From Legionella sp. km772 (lineage in GTDB: Bacteria; Pseudomonadota; Gammaproteobacteria; Legionellales; Legionellaceae): a stretch of 42,226 nucleotides of DNA. The position numbers and the translations under genes were made by a program. The notes under the pieces were generated by a model that was not told where the DNA came from, did no database searches, and saw only the letters and a list, made by a program, of their open reading frames with translations. Location: contig NZ_RZGQ01000009.1 in NCBI RefSeq assembly GCF_003989735.1, positions 1-42,226 on the forward strand. The letters are read 5' to 3'. Shown piece by piece: positions 24,705 through 34,007 of the stretch (the first letter of the stretch is position 1; each line of letters starts with the position of its first letter).

Positions 24705-26227
24705 GCTTCAGCTCGCGCAAGTGCTTTAAAACGTTTTAATTCGAAGAGGCGGTAGCCGCGGTACTGACCAAACCAAAGAATAATCGCTAACAGTATTAGC
24801 AATAATTCAGGGAAAGCAAAAACTAGATATTGCAATTCTTCAATGCTCATTGCCCAGTAAGAAATGACGGCGGCAACTAAACTTCCCGCGCCAGACTTTA
24901 ATGCTTCTGATGCGCCGCGCTCATCCCAGGTAATACACATCCGCTCAATAGTCATAGTTAGAATCACCATTGGGAATAAGGCCACTGATAAGCCTGAATC
25001 TAAGCCAAGGCTTTGGCTGACTACGCTAATAAAGATCATTAACAAAATTACCACGGTAAGAATGGCTGCTAAACGCGGGACTAACAAGAGCTTCAATTGA
25101 TCTAAATAAAAGCGGGCTAATAATCCAAACGATACGATAATGACAAATAAACTAATGCCCCATATCACGTGGGTTTCTCTAAACGCAAGTGCAATGAGCA
25201 CTGGCATAAAGGTACCGAAGGTTTTAATGCCCACAAAATTACGTAAGAGTAAAATAATAAAAGCACCGATAGGAACAGTAAGTAAAATTTTATACGTTTC
25301 TTGGACATTAACGGGTAGTTGCAGGAGTGAAAAACGCAATAATTGTGAGTCGGCTTCAATACCGCGAGATTTAGCGACACTTAGAGCATTAATTGGTGTG
25401 GGCGAGACGGTTAAATTAAATAAGGGCTTGCTGCCTCCTGAGACGCTAAATAAAGGCTCATTGCCATATTGCCAAATAAGGAAGTCTTTGGGCAAGCCTG
25501 CGCTTCCTGTTCTTGGATTAATGTAAATCCAACGTTTGCCGTTAAAGACAGCTAAAAAAGGCTTTAATTCTGCTTTGCTTTGCTCATCTAAATAAATGCC
25601 CTTAACTGATAAAGCAAAAATCTTTGATTGATTTAGAATTAAAATGGCGGCATCGACCAGGTTTTCATCAGAAAACTCATTTCCCGTCAGTAACTTAGCA
25701 TTACCGTCTTTTTTATTCAGTTCTTTTATCGTACTTTGGGCAAAAGTCTGAATGTCTGCAGAGGCGGAACGGACTTGGCTGATGATAGTTTCTACTGCAG
25801 AACGTTGATTTTCTTCAAGCGCTTGAGTTTTGATCGTAGTAGGTTTTGGTAATGCTGATTCATCACTTTCAGTTTGGCGGAAAATCGCGCGATAATAGAG
25901 TGATTGTGCTCCATTAGCTCTTCTTATCGACCAGATGGTTTCACGATTATTGCCATTTAAATTAGTGGTTACACCATAACTCCGGGACACAAAATATTCA
26001 TCCAGAATAGCGAAATGAGGGGGGAGATAGGGGATATTAAAGCTTGCTTTGATAGGGGCATTACCATCCGCTATAAAGCGTAAGTTTGATTCTACCATCC
26101 AGCTATTAATAGTTTCGGTATCCGTAAGTGGTACATCCAAAACAAGGTGGCGGTATAGAAAGATTCCTGAGCCTAATAGTAAAAGCGTGAAAATCAGTCC
26201 ATATACATGGCGTGTATTACTTTTCAT
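24701..26227 (-). CDS. Inactive transglutaminase fused to seven membrane helices
   Basis: The 508-residue protein has an N-terminal anchor helix (GLIFTLLLLGSGIFLY) and a periplasmic part (~30-305) of the transglutaminase-like fold without an evident catalytic triad. About seven membrane segments follow (residues ~310-495, for example LLTVPIGAFIILLLRNFVG and FPELLLILLAIILWFG). This matches the family named inactive transglutaminase with 7TM. It overlaps its upstream protease by 11 bases and the ATP-grasp gene by four. It probably scaffolds the ligase and protease at the inner membrane. Confidence 0.87.
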   Translation of the reverse strand: MKSNTRHVYGLIFTLLLLGSGIFLYRHLVLDVPLTDTETINSWMVESNLRFIADGNAPIKASFNIPYLPPHFAILDEYFVSRSYGVTTNLNGNNRETIWSIRRANGAQSLYYRAIFRQTESDESALPKPTTIKTQALEENQRSAVETIISQVRSASADIQTFAQSTIKELNKKDGNAKLLTGNEFSDENLVDAAILILNQSKIFALSVKGIYLDEQSKAELKPFLAVFNGKRWIYINPRTGSAGLPKDFLIWQYGNEPLFSVSGGSKPLFNLTVSPTPINALSVAKSRGIEADSQLLRFSLLQLPVNVQETYKILLTVPIGAFIILLLRNFVGIKTFGTFMPVLIALAFRETHVIWGISLFVIIVSFGLLARFYLDQLKLLLVPRLAAILTVVILLMIFISVVSQSLGLDSGLSVALFPMVILTMTIERMCITWDERGASEALKSGAGSLVAAVISYWAMSIEELQYLVFAFPELLLILLAIILWFGQYRGYRLFELKRFKALARAEA

Positions 26228-26741
26228 TCTGGTTACGACTCTTAGATAAAGTAAAAGTTAAGGCAGGATCTACTGCGCCATTGAAAGCAATGATTGCATC
26301 TCTACCTAGCAATAAAGGGTAAATAAAGCGTTTGCGGTTCGTTAAATTAACTCGAATGGCCTTAATTTGATCCCCTAATTGGACGTTAAGTAGCACTACG
26401 GGGCGTTTAATCGGTGCTGAGGCGACCGCACTGGGATTCGCTTCATTAGCACGGACTTTTATTTTTACTTTCCCAATATAACGGCATTCAAAAACATAGT
26501 CTTTTTCTTTAGTGGGAACAGTAAAACGAAGATAAGGCACGCCATCAATATCAATTTCAGTAATATGGGTTGCATTTAATGATGCCGATTTTGCACCTGT
26601 ATCTAATTTTGCCGATAAGGTGAGTTCTTTATCCACTAAAGTCGCTTTTTCCACAAAACCAAAATTATGTACTGCATTTCTTGCCATAAGTGGGTCAATC
26701 CAGAGTGAAATCAAAACAAAAAAAGCCCATATTAATCTCAT
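26217..26741 (-). CDS. Retropepsin-like aspartic protease (putative ATP-dependent zinc protease family)
   Basis: The 174-residue protein starts with a signal peptide (IWAFFVLISLWIDPLMA). It carries KLDTGAKSASLNA, where D-T-G is the single aspartic-protease motif of retropepsins. A second strand FIYPLLLGRDAI matches the usual LLGR..L end of the family. Annotations often call this family zinc protease, but the DTG motif argues for a periplasmic retropepsin. First gene of the three-gene operon. Confidence 0.87.
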   Translation of the reverse strand: MRLIWAFFVLISLWIDPLMARNAVHNFGFVEKATLVDKELTLSAKLDTGAKSASLNATHITEIDIDGVPYLRFTVPTKEKDYVFECRYIGKVKIKVRANEANPSAVASAPIKRPVVLLNVQLGDQIKAIRVNLTNRKRFIYPLLLGRDAIIAFNGAVDPALTFTLSKSRNQNEK

Positions 26742-26823
26742 TAAATCCTCATTATGCTCGATACACCATTAACTTTGGGCGATATCGTAGCAGGTTTGAG
26801 GCTTTAGTCACAGTCTATTGTAC

Positions 26824-26837
26824 TATTTAGCTAAATA
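26824..26837. promoter_or_regulatory. Palindrome in the divergent control region
   Basis: TATTTAGCTAAATA is a perfect 14-base palindrome, 83 bases from the protease start and 151 from the divergent 646-residue gene. A 13 of 14 match lies at 42035-42048. It may be an operator, but AT-rich palindromes also arise by chance. The rest of 26742-26987 is AT-rich control DNA without a gene. Confidence 0.35.
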
Positions 26838-26933
26838 TTTTTACAAAAATAAACCTAAATTTTAAAATTGTTGTGGTATACTTACAGATTCCCGCATGGT
26901 TTTGTATCTTTTTAATTCAAGCTGAAAAATTAA

Positions 26934-26962
26934 TTGACATTTGAGTTAAGAATAAATACAAT
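26934..26962 (+). promoter_or_regulatory. Sigma-70 promoter of the 646-residue gene
   Basis: TTGACA (26934-26939), a 17-base spacer and TACAAT (26957-26962) give a near-consensus promoter. It would start transcription about 20 bases before the ATG at 26988. Confidence 0.7.
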
Positions 26963-26987
26963 ACGTCGCATCTAAGCTGACGGTTTC

Positions 26988-28928
26988 ATGCCCATGTCTC
27001 TTAAGAATGATGATAATGCTTTAAATCCTAAAGATTTAGTCTTCATTTTAGCACTTGCTGGCCGTATTGACGCGCAATCAAGAATTCTTGCTGAAGAACT
27101 TGATAAAGGGCGCCACGTTTATTATGCCTACTCTGTCCTTGATTCCCTAAGCTCCTCTTATAGTATGTTCAAGTATTTCTTTGATGTCTACTTTGCGGGC
27201 ACCACTGATGAAATGCATGAATTAATGCTGAGTCCTGCCGGTATTGCGGGCATTACTCTAGAATCGCTCTTCTTAGTGAGTTTCTCTTTTTTAGCCTGCC
27301 ATTTCGATAAGGAAAAAGAAGATAATTATAAAAAATGGATTGCCGACGCTTGGCCCTATTTTCGCGATGTATTGAAGGGCTTAAAAAATGCTTATAAAGG
27401 CTGGCGTAGCACGGTTGCCGCAATGAACCTCTTAGGGATCACCGACGCGAGCATGCTTGTTTTACCAGTAGGGCTTGCTTTAGGGGTGGTAGGCGCGGCT
27501 AACCGCTATTTAATACGCCATTTGCGAGAAGCGCGTAAAGATATGATGGTTAACAATAGGAAATTATTTCTAGCCTTGGCTAAACTTCCTTCCTTAACCA
27601 AAGAAGGATTAGATAATTTTTACCAAGAACATGGAGCCATTCAATACCAAACAGATACTGAGCGATATTTAGGCTTTGTTAGTGCAGCGATGGGTGGGGT
27701 GATTGACGGCTTATATTTATACGTAGGGGTTTTGACTTTAAGTGTTTTTGCGCCCCAATTACTGATAGCCATGGCAAGCTTATGCGTTTTTTATACGTTG
27801 GCTTGTATTGTTACCCGGGTTTATGAAGAATATGAGTTTCAGCAAAAGCTCATGATTACCCAAACTAAATGCTTACTAGCTATTGATACCAAACAAATCC
27901 AAACCCTTTATGCGCAGTTGCTTTTACTGGAAGCAAAAACGAATAAAACGGCGGAAGACTTATTAAAAATTGCAGGTCTTAAAACGGATCTGGCTAAGTT
28001 AATAGACCATTTCGAGACTCAACGCCAATTACTGCGGCTGCAATCAAGTACCGGTCTTTTATCCAGTATGCTAACGGGCTTGAAGCACGGCCTTTATGCT
28101 TACGGGGCCCTTTCAAGTGTTTTATTTTTAACGAGTGCTATTTTAACTATGATAGGGATAGCCTTCCCTCCCGCAGTAGTTGTAGCGACGGTGTTTATTG
28201 GGCTTGCCCTTATCGCAGGGTTCATAGGTCATGCTTTATGGGTTAACGCCCAGCATACTAAAAAGCAAAATGCTAGCGATGATAGCTCCTATCAAATGCT
28301 TTTAGCAATGAAAGGACAGCTCGGCCTAAGCTCAACGGAATCACGCTTATTAACGGTTGAACAATTAAATGCGTCCCTTAAAAATGGCTTATCGGTTGAA
28401 TCAGCACCGGTTCATTTTTTCCAGGAATGGTTCGAAGTATTCCGCTCCTTCTTTTCAGGCTTAAGTAAAGGGCAGAAATTTGTAGATTTTGCTGGGAACC
28501 CTTTACAAGAAATGGGCGAAGATGGCCATTATCATGACACTCCAGTCATGTATGTCTTGGGTGCCTTAAGCGCTTTGTTGTTTGGTTTTATCTTGGCCTT
28601 AAGAGCTTTGGCTCGTGGGTTTGGCCGAGCCGCTTTAGATAGCAATAAGGATCTAGTTTCGGCCGCGGAAGTTCCTGTGCGAACTAATGATCTTATTGAG
28701 GAGCAAACAGATAAGACGGTAATTCACTCGGGGCCTAGCAAAACCAAAGGGGAAGGGGAGTCAATCCACGTTGTTACACGGAATGATTCCCCAAAGAATT
28801 CAGGTCGTCTACTACCACTTTTTGGTTTTTTTGGCTCCAAAGATAAAGCATTAAGTCGTGCTCAGAGTGTTAATGAACTAAATGCCCTTGCTACTTCTGA
28901 GTCGAATACAATTCTGGGTTTAGGTTAG
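26988..28928 (+). CDS. Legionella-type multi-pass membrane protein of unknown function
   Basis: The 646-residue protein is not recognised. Hydrophobic segments lie near residues 85-105, 150-170, 225-275 (two), 365-405 (two) and 525-545. A charged coiled-coil section falls between (~300-355: YAQLLLLEAKTNKTAEDLLK). A 100-residue hydrophilic tail follows, rich in Ser, Lys and Asp. It has no enzyme motif. Isolation between operons with its own strong promoter, lineage-specific look and long soluble tail fit an effector or an inner-membrane protein. Its 3' end overlaps the convergent DUF4254 gene by 38 bases. Confidence 0.7.
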   Translation: MPMSLKNDDNALNPKDLVFILALAGRIDAQSRILAEELDKGRHVYYAYSVLDSLSSSYSMFKYFFDVYFAGTTDEMHELMLSPAGIAGITLESLFLVSFSFLACHFDKEKEDNYKKWIADAWPYFRDVLKGLKNAYKGWRSTVAAMNLLGITDASMLVLPVGLALGVVGAANRYLIRHLREARKDMMVNNRKLFLALAKLPSLTKEGLDNFYQEHGAIQYQTDTERYLGFVSAAMGGVIDGLYLYVGVLTLSVFAPQLLIAMASLCVFYTLACIVTRVYEEYEFQQKLMITQTKCLLAIDTKQIQTLYAQLLLLEAKTNKTAEDLLKIAGLKTDLAKLIDHFETQRQLLRLQSSTGLLSSMLTGLKHGLYAYGALSSVLFLTSAILTMIGIAFPPAVVVATVFIGLALIAGFIGHALWVNAQHTKKQNASDDSSYQMLLAMKGQLGLSSTESRLLTVEQLNASLKNGLSVESAPVHFFQEWFEVFRSFFSGLSKGQKFVDFAGNPLQEMGEDGHYHDTPVMYVLGALSALLFGFILALRALARGFGRAALDSNKDLVSAAEVPVRTNDLIEEQTDKTVIHSGPSKTKGEGESIHVVTRNDSPKNSGRLLPLFGFFGSKDKALSRAQSVNELNALATSESNTILGLG

Positions 28929-29484
28929 GATCATTATACATTTTAAATTGATGGTACACTCTAAACGTCCGTATTTTCTGTTCTACTTCATCCACAAACT
29001 CTCCTAAACAACGGCTTAATTGTTCGAGTTGTTGATCAATGGTTTCTAACTTTTTGGCACAACTATTTTTGTGCTCTTCACTGGCATCGGAGCGTAGGGT
29101 TTGTAACCTCATATGATAAGACTTCAACGAAAGAATAGACAGCCTATCGATCATCATGCCTGGGGTTTCTGAATGCACTGGACATAAATGCGGTCCGGCG
29201 GGTTTGAGGTAGTTGAAAAACCATTCGTCCATGGCTTCCATACGATTATTTCTCTGTTGGTTGAAGCCATCGATTTCCCGTTTAGCAAGGTATACGTATT
29301 CAGCGCCCATATCATCCCGCCTGGCTCGATCCTCAGCATGCCAAAGTTGATAATTAAAAGCGTGGTTTTCTTCTGCTAGTTGATAAATACCGCTATGTTG
29401 GTAGTTAATTCCTGTGGCCTTCCAGCGCTCAATAGCTTCTTTATGAAGTTTAGTTATAAAATTGGGATTGAAATCAATACTCAT
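28891..29484 (-). CDS. DUF4254 domain protein
   Basis: The 197-residue helical protein contains the DUF4254 landmarks QLWHAEDRARRDDMG, the segment HSETPGMMIDRLSILSLKSYHM, and a long heptad-like C-terminal helix (KLETIDQQLEQLSRCLGEFV). Family members often sit near polysaccharide or glycosyltransferase genes, and their activity is unknown. Here no such genes adjoin. Its stop lies inside the 3' end of the convergent 646-residue gene. Confidence 0.75.
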   Translation of the reverse strand: MSIDFNPNFITKLHKEAIERWKATGINYQHSGIYQLAEENHAFNYQLWHAEDRARRDDMGAEYVYLAKREIDGFNQQRNNRMEAMDEWFFNYLKPAGPHLCPVHSETPGMMIDRLSILSLKSYHMRLQTLRSDASEEHKNSCAKKLETIDQQLEQLSRCLGEFVDEVEQKIRTFRVYHQFKMYNDPNLNPELYSTQK

Positions 29485-29552
29485 AGGTTTATCTCAAAGC
29501 AAAAGGCTTATTTTAGCGCAACTAGAGAGCGTAAGATATGATTTAATCCAAA

Positions 29553-30287
29553 TTACATCCCATTATAATATTTGTTATAGATGCTTAAATAAGTTCCATC
29601 AGCTTGCATAGTCAAAATAGCTTGATTGATTTCTTTAATTATCTGCTCATTATCTGGTAGCGCAATAATGCCATAACCATCCCCTAAGGTAATTTCTTTG
29701 CTGATCGTTTTTATTCCATAGGTATTATTATTAATGTAATAAAAGGCAATAGCGCTATTGAGGGCAATAATATCCACTTTGTGCTCAATTAATGCGCTAA
29801 CTAGATTGGCTATGGTATCAAAAGAAAGGATGGTATTGTCCTTGTGGTAGGGACTGCTCATTAATAAATCATAATAGGTCGTTTTAAGTGCACCAATTTT
29901 ATAGTTTTTGATCTCACTTCCTTTGGGAATGGGGCTATCCAGAGTCGTGACGAATTGAAACCTACTAACCAGATAAGGAAGACTCACCGCATACTCGCTT
30001 AATTGGGATAATTGATAAGGTGATGCCAAAAGAACCACATCAATTTTTCTTTGTTCGAGTGTTGAAAACTGATTGCTAAGCGTTAAAGGACTAAAGACGC
30101 AATGCATCTTTATCAACTTGCACATAGTATTCATCATATCAATACTAAAACCAAAGAAATAAGGTTGCTTACCATCATCGGACATTTCAGAAAAGGGAGG
30201 GGCTCCTGTAATGACTCCGACGCGCAGATCCTTGGAAAAACCATAAACAGCGTTTAAAAAGAGCATAAGGAAAACGAAGAGTTTCAT
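29553..30287 (-). CDS. Periplasmic solute-binding protein, family 3 type
   Basis: The 244-residue protein has a signal peptide (residues 1-~18) followed by LRVGVITGAPPFSEM and FGFSIDMMNTMCKLIKMHC. These are the opening pattern of amino-acid binding SBP_bac_3 proteins, and GDGYGIIALPDNEQIIKEIN is the closing pattern. No permease or ATPase gene is adjacent, so it is an orphan that may serve another transporter or act as a sensor. The ligand is unknown. Confidence 0.8.
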   Translation of the reverse strand: MKLFVFLMLFLNAVYGFSKDLRVGVITGAPPFSEMSDDGKQPYFFGFSIDMMNTMCKLIKMHCVFSPLTLSNQFSTLEQRKIDVVLLASPYQLSQLSEYAVSLPYLVSRFQFVTTLDSPIPKGSEIKNYKIGALKTTYYDLLMSSPYHKDNTILSFDTIANLVSALIEHKVDIIALNSAIAFYYINNNTYGIKTISKEITLGDGYGIIALPDNEQIIKEINQAILTMQADGTYLSIYNKYYNGM

Positions 30288-30413
30288 ACCATATCCTTAG
30301 GTAAGCTAATGCAAATAATTTACAAGTTGTTGTGTTAAATTTAGAAAGTAAACAGCAATTTGTCAAAATTTGACAACAGTGGATAGTCAATAATAAATGG
30401 GTTTGCGGGGTAA

Positions 30414-30863
30414 TTAGAGTAATTTTTTGGCAAGGCATTTGTCTAAGGCATTAGCAAAAGCGGTTTTTTCTTTAACCGATAAGCTAGGAGGACCACCCAC
30501 TTTCATTCCTGAAGAGCGCAATTGCTCATTCATATCCCTTAAATTTAAACGCTGTTTAATGTCATTTGCAGTATATACCTCGCCACGAGGGTTAATAACA
30601 AAAGCGCCTGCGGCGATTGCATCCGCTGCCAGGGGAATATCCCCAGTAATGACTAAATCTTTAGGATGCAAATGCTCTACTATGTAGCAATCGGCCTTGT
30701 CAAAGCCTGACTCTACTTTAACGGATTTAATCAAAGGAGAGCTTGGGTAGCTAAGATAACTATTGGCAACAAGGGTAAGTGGGGTGTTGGTTCTCATTGC
30801 TGCGCGAAATAAGATTTCTTTAATTAATTTCGGACAAGCGTCAGCGTCGACCCAAATATGCAT
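30414..30863 (-). CDS. yaiI: UPF0178 (YaiI/YqxD) family protein
   Basis: The 149-residue protein opens with HIWVDADACPKLIKEILFRA and has TGDIPLAADAI and INPRGEVYTANDIKQRLNLR, all family signatures. The fold is a PIN-like Rossmann domain (DUF188) with acidic residues suited to metal binding, so nuclease activity is possible though unproven. Monocistronic by position, with 126 bases downstream to the solute-binding gene. Confidence 0.9.
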   Translation of the reverse strand: MHIWVDADACPKLIKEILFRAAMRTNTPLTLVANSYLSYPSSPLIKSVKVESGFDKADCYIVEHLHPKDLVITGDIPLAADAIAAGAFVINPRGEVYTANDIKQRLNLRDMNEQLRSSGMKVGGPPSLSVKEKTAFANALDKCLAKKLL

Positions 30864-30910
30864 CTATGACCTTTTGATTCTTTTAAGTGGAAAATCTTAC
30901 TAAGAGTATA

Positions 30911-30940
30911 TTGTTTCATGAACTTAATTCACTGTATAGT
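30911..30940 (+). promoter_or_regulatory. Putative promoter of the 958-residue gene
   Basis: TTGTTT (30911-30916), 18 bases, TATAGT (30935-30940). A single CTTAATTCA at 30923-30931 resembles one PmrA half-site, but no partner half is present. Confidence 0.5.
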
Positions 30941-31016
30941 ATTTTTAACCAGGTTTATTTAACCTCGGTGGTGTTTTGGTTTAGGAAAATTAGATGTTTG
31001 TTTTAGGGATGTCGGA

Positions 31017-33893
31017 ATGAAGTTGTTGATTGAGACTATTAGCCTCCAACTTGGCCAACAAGCTCACCTTGAGTTGAGGCCTGATTTACTTGCTCCGCTT
31101 CATTTAAGTGAGCCTTATGCTTCTAAGACTCTGGGTGGAGCGAATTCACGCGAAGCAAATGGATTGGCTGCAATTTTTTCCAGAATATCGACGCCAGAAA
31201 CACCGGTAGTGCATCAAGACCTACTTGAGAAAATAAAGCCTCTCTTGCGCCGCTTTTGTAGTGCCAAACCCTTAATAAATCAGATACTCGAACAACCACA
31301 GAGCCTTATCGATGTGTTGAGAAATAGTTCAATGCCCGTCTTAGAAGCTCTCCAGGGCTTAGGTCTAAGCCCGCAGTGGACTTCATTAATAACAGTGGTT
31401 ACGGGAAGAGATGAATGCCTATCCGAACTTAAGCGGAGAGAATGTATTAATTTTTTGCGCGATCTTAGTTGGTTAGAAGAATTAAAAACTTCTATGCAAG
31501 AAGCGCAAATTTTATTCACCTTGGGTTTTCAACTATTGACCGTTACCAAAACTGATACGGATGCGTCTTTGCAAGAGCTAGCAGATTTTTGCGAAGAATA
31601 CCCCTTGACGCTGCCACCTTTAGGTTTAAATCAATTTATTACTACCTACTTAAGACAATTGAGTAAGAGTGTGGTGCGGGCCACTAATACCGAATTCATC
31701 CGGCTACTTAGCCAACTGCTGAAAAATCTTAAGTCAGCCGAGCAACAGACGGTAATTAGCCATTTAAGCGCTTTCGACTTATCGAATTTGCTGAAGCTTG
31801 GAATGGAGGATCTCTTTTGGTGCGAGCCTAAATCGCAACAAGCCTACCGCGATATTTTACTCATCCTGCATTCCCACGCCGGCTTTCCTCTGCGATCTCG
31901 TATTGAAGAAGCATTAAATAAGCTTGCTGAGGCTATTGCCCACAATGAGGTGAAGCAAGATAATTCTCATAATGAACCAGCAAACCTAGTCCAAGATTTT
32001 AAAAAAAGGCCTATCGCGTATGAGCTTGAAAAACTGCAAACCCATCATCCCTATGGGGTTCCTTTAAAAAAGGACTTACGCGCGCTTGCTTTATACCACA
32101 GTTATGGTTTAGATAAGCTGGCTGATGCAGCTTGCTTAAGCTCTTTAATTCGCCATTTAGACAGCAAAGATATTTTTTCCTTATGGCTTAAGATCCCGGA
32201 TCCTAACCAAGGCCTTGTTTTTTTTCATGCTCTTTTCCTTCATGATAAATGTCGGGATCGCTTACTTTTAGGGAACTATGGGAGCCATTTCGCCCGATTT
32301 TTAAAGCAACAGTCCCCAGCGGTTGTCTTGCGCACCTATTTAACCAGCTTCCATGAACAACCTTGGTTTTTAGACGGCTTAACGCTTTTCGCCCGTTTTG
32401 GGCAAGAGTTTGGGCAAGAATTATTGCTCATCGAGACATTGGCTGGGGTCTATGAAGATGAATTAGCGGGCGAGTCATGGAATACTCTATTATTCACCTT
32501 AATAAATACCGCCAAAGGGGTGAGTGTGTTATTAGATAAGTTTGGCCAAGATGATCAAACGCTTGCGATTCAACAATTAAAATTTAATCTCTTGGCCAAG
32601 CTCTGTACTTATTTTAATAAACAACACTTAGTATTCTTACTCAAAACATTAAATCAAACTTCATCTTGGGATAACAACCCTTACTACCGCTTCGCTTTAA
32701 TCTTCCTCCACAGTCAACACCAGCGCTTGTTCGGTGCTACATCCCTCTGGGGTGATGAGGAATTAGCCGTTCTGGCATTATTTATAGAACGTCATTTAAG
32801 TGAAAATAATCTTTGGGATAAGCATAGTTCATTGGGTTTTAAACTATTAGGCTTTCTGCTCTTTTACTGTGCAGCGACGGGTTATACTAAATTATTTTTT
32901 AACAGCGAGGGGCAATTCAACAGGTTAATTACTTATTCAATACCTCGCCACCTATTGATACGCTTAGCCGATGACTTTACTAAAGCTAGTTCCGCAGCGC
33001 AAAAAAGTTATTTATGTACATTATTTACTGTTCCTGATGAAGCTGGTGCAAGAGGGGCAACTAAACTTCTACCTCCTATTCCTGTCCTTGGGGTTTATTT
33101 ACTGTATTATCAGGGACCGAGTGCGGCCCTTGAGCAGTTACTTGGCCATTATTTTATAACTTATGCAGACAAACCGACCTTAATCTACCCCTTAGCCGCG
33201 CTTTTATCTGATTTCGCAGAGCGTAGTATTGCTGCGGTTATTTTTGATAGTTTGCAAAAATTTATTTTTAATAATCCCCACTATTTGAATGCAGCTCTTT
33301 TTGCTCATTTGACGCGTTACTATACCCAGCAAAAATCAGGCCTAGGTAGGGTTGATATGGATGGACACATTCAATTATTAAGTTATTGGGGAAAAACGGG
33401 TAATTATCAACTGGTCAACCACAGCGTAGGTATTTTATTACCGCTGTGCCAAGATGAATCGTTAAAACTTCGTTTAAATAAGGTAGAGCTGGAGTCTAGG
33501 CTCGAGGCTCAATTACAAGGACGGATAAACAGTCCTTCTTTACACCATAAGCTTATCAAGTGGTGTAGCCGGTTATGGCATTATGGAGTGCGATGGCCCG
33601 CCACCCGTTCAGGGCTGCTTGTCTTTGCGGATGAGGCAGATCATTATATTTCCCCTCTGTATTTCGCCAAGCCCCAGATAAAACATCCGCAGTGGCAAGT
33701 GGAGGAAAAGCCAGTCCAGGTGGACCGCGCTTCAGCGTTTTCTGTTTTATTGTCTGAGGTTATACGTAGTGCCCTTAATAAAAACGAGAGAGAATTCTTC
33801 GGAAAAATAAAGCAAACTCTATTTGCACCAGCGAATTCCGCACCTCATATTTTACCGGAGGTTGCTAGTAAACAACTGGAGGCGCATGTATAA
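31017..33893 (+). CDS. Large all-helical orphan protein
   Basis: The 958-residue protein is soluble with no signal peptide or membrane segment. It has a high content of Leu and predicted helix throughout, like a helical-repeat (HEAT/ARM-like) scaffold, but no clean repeat unit can be read by eye. No catalytic motif is seen. The start has a purine-rich stretch (TAGGGATGTCGGA) before the ATG. It is alone in its transcription unit. A cytosolic scaffold or a Dot/Icm substrate are both possible; the C-terminus (PHILPEVASKQLEAHV) gives only weak support for the latter. Confidence 0.7.
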   Translation: MKLLIETISLQLGQQAHLELRPDLLAPLHLSEPYASKTLGGANSREANGLAAIFSRISTPETPVVHQDLLEKIKPLLRRFCSAKPLINQILEQPQSLIDVLRNSSMPVLEALQGLGLSPQWTSLITVVTGRDECLSELKRRECINFLRDLSWLEELKTSMQEAQILFTLGFQLLTVTKTDTDASLQELADFCEEYPLTLPPLGLNQFITTYLRQLSKSVVRATNTEFIRLLSQLLKNLKSAEQQTVISHLSAFDLSNLLKLGMEDLFWCEPKSQQAYRDILLILHSHAGFPLRSRIEEALNKLAEAIAHNEVKQDNSHNEPANLVQDFKKRPIAYELEKLQTHHPYGVPLKKDLRALALYHSYGLDKLADAACLSSLIRHLDSKDIFSLWLKIPDPNQGLVFFHALFLHDKCRDRLLLGNYGSHFARFLKQQSPAVVLRTYLTSFHEQPWFLDGLTLFARFGQEFGQELLLIETLAGVYEDELAGESWNTLLFTLINTAKGVSVLLDKFGQDDQTLAIQQLKFNLLAKLCTYFNKQHLVFLLKTLNQTSSWDNNPYYRFALIFLHSQHQRLFGATSLWGDEELAVLALFIERHLSENNLWDKHSSLGFKLLGFLLFYCAATGYTKLFFNSEGQFNRLITYSIPRHLLIRLADDFTKASSAAQKSYLCTLFTVPDEAGARGATKLLPPIPVLGVYLLYYQGPSAALEQLLGHYFITYADKPTLIYPLAALLSDFAERSIAAVIFDSLQKFIFNNPHYLNAALFAHLTRYYTQQKSGLGRVDMDGHIQLLSYWGKTGNYQLVNHSVGILLPLCQDESLKLRLNKVELESRLEAQLQGRINSPSLHHKLIKWCSRLWHYGVRWPATRSGLLVFADEADHYISPLYFAKPQIKHPQWQVEEKPVQVDRASAFSVLLSEVIRSALNKNEREFFGKIKQTLFAPANSAPHILPEVASKQLEAHV

Positions 33894-34007
33894 TTCTTAA
33901 AAGCTCGTCATTCTATCGTTTGCGTATAGAAGCTTCATATAATCATAGTAAGTAGTTCTTTCTAATGTAATTTTAATGGTTCGTAGTTCATTTTCTGTGG
34001 AGAAAAA

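Noticed and set aside
30912-30931. PmrA box before the 958-residue gene
   Set aside because: Only one half-site (CTTAATTCA) fits; the partner position reads TGTTTCATG, which does not match.
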